Positions 51,361-59,563 of a stretch of 64,000 nt of DNA are shown here, piece after piece. Source of the stretch: Colwellia sp. PAMC 20917 (lineage in GTDB: Bacteria; Pseudomonadota; Gammaproteobacteria; Enterobacterales; Alteromonadaceae); assembly GCF_001767295.1 (NCBI RefSeq), contig NZ_CP014944.1, positions 4,464,001 to 4,528,000 on the forward strand, written 5' to 3'. The number at the start of each line of letters is the position of its first letter. The first letter of the stretch is position 1. The notes under the pieces are model-generated. The model searched no databases, was not told where the DNA came from, and worked only from the letters and a program-made list of their open reading frames with translations. Both the position numbers and the translations under genes were made by a program.

Positions 51361-53556
51361 TTACTTTACCTGCAATGGCAAGGTAATCGACACCGTGACA
51401 CCTTGCGGATTATGATGATTACTTGCCACGATATGCCCCTGATGAAATTCACAAATCAAGCGGGCAATATATAAGCCTAAGCCCAAATGAGGGGTCTTAT
51501 CTTCTTTCATTTGCGGTGTTTCACGCATTGAAACCATAGAATCAAAAAGTCGCTCTTCCATCGTGTCGGGTAATAACGTGCCATTATTGCTAACGTGAAT
51601 GGTGATGTCTTTGTTTTTCAACGCTGTCGTTATGAAAAGTTTATTATCATCACTAAACTCTACGGCATTAGTGACAACCTTATCTAATAATTGCGCTATA
51701 TGCTCAGGCGATCCCGCCAACATTACTTTTTTATCTGAGGCCAAATACTCAATAGTAAAGTTAGGGTATATCTGCTGATATCCTTGTACACAACCATTGA
51801 GCACATCAAAGAGATTAAAACTGACCTTGTCAGTTTGATTGAGCATTTGTTCAAGACGAGTCGCTTCACTCATATTGGTTAATATATTGTTTAAGCGATT
51901 AATACCACTTTGGGCACGGTCAATGTAAGCGGTACTTTTATCAGGCAAGGCTTGTAAAGACAAATTTTCTAAGGACGTTCTAACAATCGCTATTGGGGTG
52001 CGGAGTTCATGAGAGAGTCGTGACGACATATTTTCTAAATAATGATTGTACTGGCTCAAACGATTTACCGCCGTTGAAAAACTGCGAGAGAGATCGCCAA
52101 TTTCATCATTCGCTGTTGATACTTGCATACTCTCAGCTATCTCGTTATTGATTCGACCGTGTTCATCAATAGCAATTTCTGCCTGATTACGCAGTTGGCG
52201 AATGCGATTTGAGATACGTGACGCAAAAAAGAAAAAAGCGAAAGCACCCAATAACATAATCGCTAAAATTGACGTAAACAATTTCTCTAAGGCTTTATTT
52301 CGTACACTGAGAATGCCATTGGTTGTTTCTTCAACAATTACCGCACCGTTGACCTTATCGCTGATATAAATAGGGTATGCAGCTGATATGATTACCGCTT
52401 TTTTATCTGTGGTTAATCGCCATTGAGATTTTGGCATACCCGCAAGTGCGGCTTCAATATGTTCACCCGTTAGGTTTTGCGTGTCATAAAGACGGTCAAT
52501 AAAATCATCTTGAGGTTTGTTGAGCAAATGTTGAAATAACGGTTGTAAGTATTTTTGTGTCCAAGCATACCAAGAGCCATCGTTATCAGAGTTATTGATG
52601 TTTTTTTGCCATAAGCCACTGGCTTTTTTTATGTCGCCACTTTTTGCTAGCACGCGATGATGTTGATCAACCACCCAAATACGTGACTGCGTGTAACTCA
52701 TGCCCTTTACTATGCGTTCAATTTCAGGTGACGGCACCAAAATGGTGCCTAAGGTTGCTGCACTACTTGGATCTGCACTGCCTATTATTGTTGTGGCTGC
52801 ACTCAATGGCGCATCGACATCATGAATGGCAAAGGCTAAGCGGTCACTGATTTTAGTTAAAGGGATGCGCAGTTCAATATTATAACCTTGCTCGGTATCG
52901 CGCCATTGGCCCTGAATGAAGCTAACAGGCTTTGGAAATTGAAGCCGTTCATTACTTTCAAGATCATTAATACGATAGGCAGCAAGCCACCCCTGATTTT
53001 TATTACTGACGATAAAACGTTGGAAATTGCCATTAATATCGTTGAATGATAATTCCAGATGATCATTTTTGTTGATGGCTCGAGCATTTTCATCACGATA
53101 AATAACCGTATCGTCGATCACCTGAATAAAAAAGTATAAGTATTTATCATATTTTCCAACAGCGGCACTGAAATGATTAGTGAGCTTATCAACGCTTAAT
53201 TGCTGACCAAGCTGGTTATTAACCCCATAATAGTGGGCTTTTTCTTGAAAACTTGGCCAGTCGTTGGGTAAACCGTCGAGATTTATCGCTTGGGATAACT
53301 GATAACCGTAAAGGTCTTTACCTTTTTCAACATCGGGTAAAAAACTGGCTTGGTTATTAAAAAGGTTAGGGCGTTCATGCAACGAAGTCGCGAGGGCTCT
53401 TGCTGTTCCTATGATTGTTTGTTCTTGACCAAAGCGTAAATACTTTTCCATTTCCCATACGTATTGATAACCAAACCAGGGAATGGCAAAGAGAAAACTA
53501 GACAGGAGTAAAAGCTTAGTTCGTAAGCCAAAACGAAAATTGAGCTTATTTTTCAT
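51361..53556 (-). CDS. pdsS: Sensor histidine kinase of the proteobacterial dedicated sortase (Pds) system
   Basis: About 731 residues. TM1 (LRTKLLLLSSFLFAIPWFGY) is followed by a long periplasmic region (about 35-430) with a beta-rich, CBM9-like part (DKYLYFFIQVIDDTVIYRD, HLELSFNDINGNFQRF), then TM2 (about 435-455, FTSILAIMLLGAFAFFFFA), a HAMP linker, HisKA with SSRLSHELRTPIAIVRTSLE, and the ATPase domain (AQLLDKVVTNAVEFSDD, HLGLGLYIARLI). Neighbouring pdsR and pdsO point to TIGR03785-type marine sortase kinases. The ATG at 53556 overlaps the regulator gene by 11 bases; an upstream in-frame start at 53583 is less likely. Confidence 0.85.
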   Translation of the reverse strand: MKNKLNFRFGLRTKLLLLSSFLFAIPWFGYQYVWEMEKYLRFGQEQTIIGTARALATSLHERPNLFNNQASFLPDVEKGKDLYGYQLSQAINLDGLPNDWPSFQEKAHYYGVNNQLGQQLSVDKLTNHFSAAVGKYDKYLYFFIQVIDDTVIYRDENARAINKNDHLELSFNDINGNFQRFIVSNKNQGWLAAYRINDLESNERLQFPKPVSFIQGQWRDTEQGYNIELRIPLTKISDRLAFAIHDVDAPLSAATTIIGSADPSSAATLGTILVPSPEIERIVKGMSYTQSRIWVVDQHHRVLAKSGDIKKASGLWQKNINNSDNDGSWYAWTQKYLQPLFQHLLNKPQDDFIDRLYDTQNLTGEHIEAALAGMPKSQWRLTTDKKAVIISAAYPIYISDKVNGAVIVEETTNGILSVRNKALEKLFTSILAIMLLGAFAFFFFASRISNRIRQLRNQAEIAIDEHGRINNEIAESMQVSTANDEIGDLSRSFSTAVNRLSQYNHYLENMSSRLSHELRTPIAIVRTSLENLSLQALPDKSTAYIDRAQSGINRLNNILTNMSEATRLEQMLNQTDKVSFNLFDVLNGCVQGYQQIYPNFTIEYLASDKKVMLAGSPEHIAQLLDKVVTNAVEFSDDNKLFITTALKNKDITIHVSNNGTLLPDTMEERLFDSMVSMRETPQMKEDKTPHLGLGLYIARLICEFHQGHIVASNHHNPQGVTVSITLPLQVK

Positions 53557-54244
53557 CTTTGTTCCAACGATAGCCCATACCATAAACTGTTTCTATGCAG
53601 TTAAAGTCTTTATCTATTTGGTTAAATTTTTTACGAATGCGTTTTACATGGGAAGTAATGGTACTGTCATCGACATAGATGTTGGAGTCTTTCATCAGTT
53701 GTTGACGGTTCTTAACATGTCCGGGGTTTTTAGCTAAGGCAAAGACCATCCAAAATTCGGTGATCGTTAAATCAACACTTTGTTGCTGCCAAACAATGCT
53801 CATTCGTTGATTGTCGATAGTTAGCGGCCCTAATGTGAGTAAACTACTTTCAGCGGTTGGCTGTTTTAGTGCTTCTTGGCGACGAAAGAGGGCTGCAATG
53901 CGCGCTGATAAATGTGGCAGGCTAATATCTTTAGTTAAATAATCGTCAGCACCAATACGCAATCCTGACACCGTATCAACATCATTATCACGCGCAGTTA
54001 AAAAAATAATAGGCAAGGTCGTTGATATATTCCTAAGCCATTGGCATAGGGTAAAACCGCCGTCATATTCTTGTTCTAAACCAATATCTAATATCACAAG
54101 GTGGGGCAAACTTATTGCAAAGGCCTTACAGGCACTTTCTCTATTAGCAAAGGTCTGCACTTGATAACCTTGAACGCGCAGCACATCCGCATAGTTTTCT
54201 CTTATAGCGGCTTCATCTTCGACTATGGCAATTCGTTTTAACAC
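53546..54244 (-). CDS. pdsR: OmpR-family response regulator of the Pds system
   Basis: 232 residues. The receiver has RIAIVEDEAAIRENYADVLR, the phospho-acceptor in LVILDIGLEQEYDGG, LTARDND and YLTKDISLPHL. The winged-helix output (about 135-228) shows LTITEFWMVFALAKNPGHVK and the recognition region STITSHVKRIRKKFNQID, ending VYGMGYRW. The slightly unusual acceptor loop (GLEQEYDGG, longer than the usual MPxMDG) and the neighbours match the marine-sortase regulator family. It overlaps pdsS and is divergent from pdsO. Confidence 0.87.
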   Translation of the reverse strand: MLKRIAIVEDEAAIRENYADVLRVQGYQVQTFANRESACKAFAISLPHLVILDIGLEQEYDGGFTLCQWLRNISTTLPIIFLTARDNDVDTVSGLRIGADDYLTKDISLPHLSARIAALFRRQEALKQPTAESSLLTLGPLTIDNQRMSIVWQQQSVDLTITEFWMVFALAKNPGHVKNRQQLMKDSNIYVDDSTITSHVKRIRKKFNQIDKDFNCIETVYGMGYRWNKDEK

Positions 54245-54440
54245 TCTATACGACTCTATTAGTTAACTTATTTTAAGGCACTATATAAGAGTTTTTTTAT
54301 AAATGCGCGCAATTGTTGTAATTGCCACATTGTTGCCACATTTGCTCATTACTTTGCCTTTTTTGTGTCGTTTCAAAGCCTATTTTTCTTGTTTTAATTA
54401 CCTCGTCAACAAAAAACACCTTAATCATTTAGGAATTAAC

Positions 54441-55241
54441 ATGAAAAAAATTAACAGTAAATTAAACCCAGCGAAACTTTTCTTAATCACAGCGCTTATT
54501 GCTGCACCGACATTAAGTCATTCCGCATACGCCTTTGAAAAGTCAAACTTAACAGCAAGCGATTCGGTTGAACTGAGTGACAGAGATAAAGAAAGTATTG
54601 GCTTAGGTAGCGGCATGATCATTGGCGCGATATTTGGTGGTCCTATTGGCGCTATTTTAGTGGGAGCGACCGGTACACTTATTGCGAAAACACAAAACGA
54701 TAAAGAAAATTTGAGTGAACTACAGGCGTCATTGAAAAAGCAAGAGCATGATTATTTGCAGGCTGCAAACGAGTTCCGCCGCAATTTACAACGCTCTGAA
54801 CAAAATCATCAATTAGAACTATCGGTTTTAGAACAAAACTTTGATAAAAAACACCAAAATGCCAGTCAACTACAAGCTGAAAATTTACTGATGAGTTTAC
54901 AATTTTCAACCGGCTCTAGTGACTTACAGCCGCACTATAAAAGTCAAATCGTTGCTTTGGCAGAAATGTTACAACAATCGCCAAAACTCTTTATCGATTT
55001 ATCGGGTTATACCGATAAACAAGGTAATAAAAAATTAAACCAAGCGCTGTCTATTGCTCGTGTTAACACCGTTAAAAATGCCTTAATTGACCAAGGCGTT
55101 AAAGCAGAACGCATTAAACTGTTTGCTTTTGGTGAGCAAGCGCCGGTAGTGGCTAACACTCAACAAGAAGTCAGTTTTTATGACCGACGTGTGGTAATAA
55201 AGCTGCACAGTAACACCGAGCAAGTGGCTAATAATTATTAA
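54441..55241 (+). CDS. pdsO: Sortase-associated OmpA-like protein PdsO
   Basis: 266 residues. A signal peptide (about 1-35, ending HSAYAF) precedes a glycine-zipper membrane segment (GSGMIIGAIFGGPIGAILVG), a charged coiled coil (about 85-145, LSELQASLKKQEHDYLQAAN) and a C-terminal OmpA-like peptidoglycan-binding domain (LQFSTGSSDLQPHYKSQI, IDLSGYTDKQGNKKLNQALS, RVNTVKNALIDQGVKAERI, DRRVVIKL). I chose the ATG at 54441, which has AGGAA upstream; the frame is open to 54303 but without signal-peptide character. It is divergent from pdsR, the usual Pds layout. In known Pds loci a sortase and its vault/inter-alpha-trypsin-like target normally lie next to it; here the next gene is an amylase. Confidence 0.88.
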   Translation: MKKINSKLNPAKLFLITALIAAPTLSHSAYAFEKSNLTASDSVELSDRDKESIGLGSGMIIGAIFGGPIGAILVGATGTLIAKTQNDKENLSELQASLKKQEHDYLQAANEFRRNLQRSEQNHQLELSVLEQNFDKKHQNASQLQAENLLMSLQFSTGSSDLQPHYKSQIVALAEMLQQSPKLFIDLSGYTDKQGNKKLNQALSIARVNTVKNALIDQGVKAERIKLFAFGEQAPVVANTQQEVSFYDRRVVIKLHSNTEQVANNY

Positions 55242-55350
55242 GTGTTGGTATGAGTGAAGGTAAAGGTGTGTTCAATCATTTATTTAAATAAGATAAGGAG
55301 GTGAAACAGCAAATAGTGAAATAGTTTACTAATTAAAGAATAAATAAATT

Positions 55351-55386
55351 AAAAACCAAGGACACTCCCATAGCGCCTTGGTTTTT
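55351..55386. terminator. Bidirectional terminator between pdsO and the amylase gene
   Basis: AAAAACCAAGG (55351-55361) pairs with CCTTGGTTTTT (55376-55386) around a 14-base loop, with a T-rich tail on the plus side. It serves both convergent transcripts. Confidence 0.88.
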
Positions 55387-55418
55387 CTTTATCTGTACAA
55401 AAAATACTAAACCTTCAG

Positions 55419-57227
55419 CTACCTGACCTGATAAATTGCAAAGCTTAACGGGGGAACGGTTAATGTTCCATCGACAAACTCATCACTTTTAAAGGCTGGG
55501 TATATTTTTTCGCCATTTTTGAGGGTAAAGCCTAACGCGACAGACTTTTCTGTTTTTGCTGTATTAAAGACAATAATGATTTCTTCTTCGTCTTTTAATG
55601 TACGAGATACCGCAAAAACCCCCGGCTTATTATCAGCATTTATGAATTTTTGTTCGCCAAACCTAAGTGCTGGGTATTGATAATAGATATCCGCATACTC
55701 AGCAAATGTCTTATAAAACAGATGATTTTCATCAAAGTTGTCATCAGCGGTCGTTTTAATATTTGCGAGTAAATCATCATCGTTGTAGCTGTCTACCAAA
55801 GAAGGCATCATGTCTTGGCGAGAGTCTTTATCTCCGCCATCACCAACAAAACCTTGCTCGTCGCCATAATAGACAATTGGCACGCCACGCAGAAAGTAAA
55901 CCATCGCATGGGCTAGCAAGGTGCGTTGAATAATTTCTGCTTCGCTATAGTTGAAATCACTACTTTTCAACATGCCAGAAAAACGTCCCATGTCATGGTT
56001 ACCGGTAAAGTTAAGCAACTGATTGGCATTACTGTCACTGTCATTATAGTAAGCATCATTCTCGAACACCTCAACGAGTTTATGTGTTCCTTGCTGTTTA
56101 ATAAGGGTATCTTGTAAAGCAAACTGTAAGGAAAAATCAAGTACAGACTGCATTTTACCTATTGTGGTATAAGCACTTAATTCTTTAACATCGCCACTAT
56201 ATACTTCACCAAACATAAAAAATTCTGGAATACCTATCGCTTTTGCGTGGTCAACAAGCGCAGGGGCAAATTCTGCCCAAAACTCTATATTGACGTGCTT
56301 TACGGTATCAATTCTAAAACCATCAGGTTTAAATTCACTGATGACATTTTTGAATATTTCGGTCATGCCTGTAACCACTTCAGGTGAATTAGTATCAATA
56401 TCATCTAAGCCACTAAAGTCGCCATATATTGAGTCTTCTCCTTCATAGGTTGTATCTCCTTGGTTGTGATAATATTTTTTATCATTTAACCAAGCGGGTG
56501 ATTTAAGGTTTTCTTGGCCTTTTGGGATAACGGCTTGATAAGTATCACCGGCTGCCACTTGAGCAAGTGTTTTATATAAACAGCCATCATCTTCTTTCAT
56601 CAAATACTGTAAGCCATCTTCGCCGTGACATTCAACATACTTAATAACATCAGCGGTGTGGTTAGTAATAATGTCAAAAAATACTTTTATATTTTCTTTA
56701 TGTGCAGCGTTAATGAAACGTTTTAAATCTTCATTACTACCCAAATGCGGGTCAATTTCATTAAAGTCCAAGATCCAGTAACCATGATAACCCGAAGAAT
56801 CACCTTGCATGGCTTGATTACGCATAATAGGTGTTAACCAAATAGCGCTAATACCCATACCTTTCAAATAAGGCAGTTTAGCTTGCAAACCTTGAATGTC
56901 ACCACCGTGATACATGCCTTTGTCGGCTTTATCAAAACCACCAGCAGATATTATGTCGGTCTTAGACCCTTGGTCATTATCAGTGTTGCCGTTATAAAAA
57001 CGGTCTGGCATAACAAAGTAAAAAACCTCATCTTGTATATTTCTATTTAAATAAGGAGCTAAATCGTCAGCATTTTTAAGTGGTAAGGCTTTTACCTCAC
57101 TTAAGCTGGCTGATTTTTCTGTGTTAATTGGCTTAGTTTCATTACAAGCGCTAATAAATAAGCTACTTAAGATAAGTAGCGCAATCTTTGATCTTTTCAA
57201 TGTGAATGTACTATTTGTTATTATCAT
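55419..57227 (-). CDS. Lipoprotein alpha-amylase (GH13)
   Basis: About 602 residues. A lipoprotein signal (LLILSSLFISAC, lipobox Cys near residue 28) is followed by a GH13 TIM barrel with FVMPDRFYNG, IWLTPIM, FFDIITNHTADV, DGFRIDTVKHV (nucleophile Asp), FMFGEVYSG (acid/base Glu) and NFTGNHDMGRF (third Asp), then a C-terminal beta domain. It cleaves alpha-1,4-glucans in the periplasm or at the surface. Several in-frame starts lie between 57227 and 57275; I prefer the ATG at 57227 as it gives a compact signal and has GAGAAT upstream. It is the last gene of the operon, 50 bases or fewer after malQ. Confidence 0.9.
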   Translation of the reverse strand: MIITNSTFTLKRSKIALLILSSLFISACNETKPINTEKSASLSEVKALPLKNADDLAPYLNRNIQDEVFYFVMPDRFYNGNTDNDQGSKTDIISAGGFDKADKGMYHGGDIQGLQAKLPYLKGMGISAIWLTPIMRNQAMQGDSSGYHGYWILDFNEIDPHLGSNEDLKRFINAAHKENIKVFFDIITNHTADVIKYVECHGEDGLQYLMKEDDGCLYKTLAQVAAGDTYQAVIPKGQENLKSPAWLNDKKYYHNQGDTTYEGEDSIYGDFSGLDDIDTNSPEVVTGMTEIFKNVISEFKPDGFRIDTVKHVNIEFWAEFAPALVDHAKAIGIPEFFMFGEVYSGDVKELSAYTTIGKMQSVLDFSLQFALQDTLIKQQGTHKLVEVFENDAYYNDSDSNANQLLNFTGNHDMGRFSGMLKSSDFNYSEAEIIQRTLLAHAMVYFLRGVPIVYYGDEQGFVGDGGDKDSRQDMMPSLVDSYNDDDLLANIKTTADDNFDENHLFYKTFAEYADIYYQYPALRFGEQKFINADNKPGVFAVSRTLKDEEEIIIVFNTAKTEKSVALGFTLKNGEKIYPAFKSDEFVDGTLTVPPLSFAIYQVR

Positions 57228-57277
57228 TATATTCTCATTCATTATGGTGTTCATTAAAATCGACATTATGCACAATA

Positions 57278-59458
57278 TTAGCTTTTTGGCCTGGCTTTTT
57301 GCATCGCTTGTGCAAGCGATTTAACAGAATCTTTTTGCCAAAATTCAGTCATAGTTACTGGTAATTTTTGACGCCAGTTAGGGTGTTCATCGATAGTACC
57401 GGGAATGTTAACTTGTTCAACAATCTCTAAGGTATCTTCTAATGGAATAAGTTGGATATGGCTGTGTGCTTTCGCCATATACTTCTGTACGGCAATTGAT
57501 AATTCAGTATTGATTATCGCCGGACTTTGTTGCGGCGCTTTTGTCACATCGATAACGTCTAAGTCTGCTAAGGCTGCAACTAATAAGCTACGGTCTTGTA
57601 TTCGAGCCTCGCGCTCTTGTTGGCCCATTTCGTCTGATGGATATAGATTCAATATTTGTCGCCAATGTAAATCACGTCCAGTCCACCAACCGGTAAGGGT
57701 AGGTAAGTCATGTGTTGACACGGTTACCATAGATTGGGCTGGGTACAACTCCGGGCGTTTAAATAACCCCGACTCCCAACGCTCAAAAAATAGCACCTTG
57801 TATGATAGTAAACCAGCGGCTGCCATTATTTCACTAAAGCCATCGGGCACCGTCCCTAAGTCTTCGCCGATAACCACACAGTCATTACGACGAGATTCAA
57901 GGGCAATAATGCGCAATATATCTTCAAATGGAAAAGTAATATAAACACCTTGATCGGCTTTCATGCCTGGCGCTACCCAATATTGACGCATTAAACCTAA
58001 AATATGATCAATACGTAAAGCACCAGCATATTGCATATTACTGCGCAGTGCCTTTATTAACGGTAAATAGCCTTGTTGCTGCAGTGCTACGGGGTTAATC
58101 GGCGTTAACCCCCAATCTTGCCCTAAGGTATTCATCGCATCGGGCGGAGCACCAACCGCTGCGCCAGACACATAAACATCTTTATCAGACCAAACATCAA
58201 CGCCCGAGCCGTCACAACCAACCGCAAGGTCTAGATATAAACCAATCGGCATGCCAGCTTGTTCTGTTAATGCGGCAACATCAGTTAACTGGCGATGAGC
58301 TAGCCATTGCAAAAAGGCAAAGTAATCAAGACGTTTAGCATGCTGTTGTTGAAAAGCAGCGACTTGTGCTGAATGTGGTGATTGAAACTCACTCGGCCAC
58401 ATTTTCCAACCATAAGCATTAAAATCAATTTTTCTAAAATGCTCATATAAGGCGTCAAAGGTGGTTAACAGTAATAAATCATCGCCTTGCTCGGCTTTAA
58501 AGTCGCTGAACTCTTGGTAGGTCGCGCTTACATTCTGGTCATTATTCGCTTGAATGAAGTCTTCAAAGAGCAATTCAATAATTTCAAATTTAACATCAGC
58601 AACGCCAGGGTAATCGATAAGTTCAGTGTTACGGACGAAGTTAACTTTTTCTTGAAATTCATCACTGTTAAAGCGAAGTTGAGCGGCCTTGCAGCTGGAA
58701 AAGTTAGGTACCTGAGTAACATCAATATATAAACTATTGAGAAAACAACGGCTGGTCGGGGAATACGGGCTGCGATGTGCGGGATTATTTTGATACAAGG
58801 GATGCAACGGATTTAAACCTATGGCGGCAGCGCCTTGCTCGGCAGACTTTTTAACCAGTGTTTTTAAATCACCAAAATCGCCCATTCCCCAATTACTTTC
58901 ACTTTTGAGTGAATATAACTGCGCAGCATATCCCCACATTTTTTCTGGTGAGGCTTCCTGTGGGCTATAACAAGTTTTAGGTGCAAAAATCAAATGACAA
59001 CTTGCTGTTTGTTGGCCATAACTCAGCTTAAGCTTATGATAACCTTGTGATAACAAAGGGAGTGTTAAGGCAAGCTTTCGATATTCTTTATCGGCAAGCT
59101 GATTTTTTTCTTGGAAAATTAACTCGCTAACCAATACTTCACCCGTTAAGATTTCGCTTTGCTCAGTAGTTATCTGCCAAGTAACTTTTAAACTTTCATC
59201 TACCGGTAGGCTAATAATAATAGTGTGACTGTGTTCTTCAAGCTTAGCAATATGGACGCCAGGCAACATTTTACGCCAGCTATCTTCTTGTAAGGCTGTA
59301 ATACTGTTATTGATAGTATGGTTATTAGACAGGTCATAACCCATAGCACAAAGTAGGCTATGCCTAGCACTTTCGTTTGCCGGAACTTGGTGCCCATAAC
59401 TATCAGTGTAACTTCTGTGAAAGCCAACTAGGTCGGCAAGTTTTTCTATCAAATTCAT
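57278..59458 (-). CDS. malQ: 4-alpha-glucanotransferase (amylomaltase)
   Basis: 726 residues of the GH77 family, with the longer bacterial N-terminal domain (about 1-165). Catalytic-region motifs are SPYSPTSRCFLNSLYID, GLYLDLAVGCDGSGVDVWSD, YAGALRIDHILGLMRQYW (nucleophile Asp), VVIGEDLGTVPDGF (Glu) and VSTHDLPTLTGWW (Asp). It transfers alpha-1,4-glucan chains between acceptors, rebuilding maltodextrins. It is 105 bases from glgX and precedes the amylase, all minus strand. Confidence 0.94.
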   Translation of the reverse strand: MNLIEKLADLVGFHRSYTDSYGHQVPANESARHSLLCAMGYDLSNNHTINNSITALQEDSWRKMLPGVHIAKLEEHSHTIIISLPVDESLKVTWQITTEQSEILTGEVLVSELIFQEKNQLADKEYRKLALTLPLLSQGYHKLKLSYGQQTASCHLIFAPKTCYSPQEASPEKMWGYAAQLYSLKSESNWGMGDFGDLKTLVKKSAEQGAAAIGLNPLHPLYQNNPAHRSPYSPTSRCFLNSLYIDVTQVPNFSSCKAAQLRFNSDEFQEKVNFVRNTELIDYPGVADVKFEIIELLFEDFIQANNDQNVSATYQEFSDFKAEQGDDLLLLTTFDALYEHFRKIDFNAYGWKMWPSEFQSPHSAQVAAFQQQHAKRLDYFAFLQWLAHRQLTDVAALTEQAGMPIGLYLDLAVGCDGSGVDVWSDKDVYVSGAAVGAPPDAMNTLGQDWGLTPINPVALQQQGYLPLIKALRSNMQYAGALRIDHILGLMRQYWVAPGMKADQGVYITFPFEDILRIIALESRRNDCVVIGEDLGTVPDGFSEIMAAAGLLSYKVLFFERWESGLFKRPELYPAQSMVTVSTHDLPTLTGWWTGRDLHWRQILNLYPSDEMGQQEREARIQDRSLLVAALADLDVIDVTKAPQQSPAIINTELSIAVQKYMAKAHSHIQLIPLEDTLEIVEQVNIPGTIDEHPNWRQKLPVTMTEFWQKDSVKSLAQAMQKARPKS

Positions 59459-59563
59459 AAGTTTAATACTCTATTCTTTTTGAGTGGCTAAAGGAATACT
59501 TTTGCCAATGCTTGTGGTGATTTTGTTATCTACGATTCAACTACTTAACGCAGAACCGTATTG

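Noticed and set aside
57405-57944. A 179-codon frame antisense to malQ
   Set aside because: Shadow of a conserved, motif-rich malQ frame; no ribosome-binding site or family resemblance.
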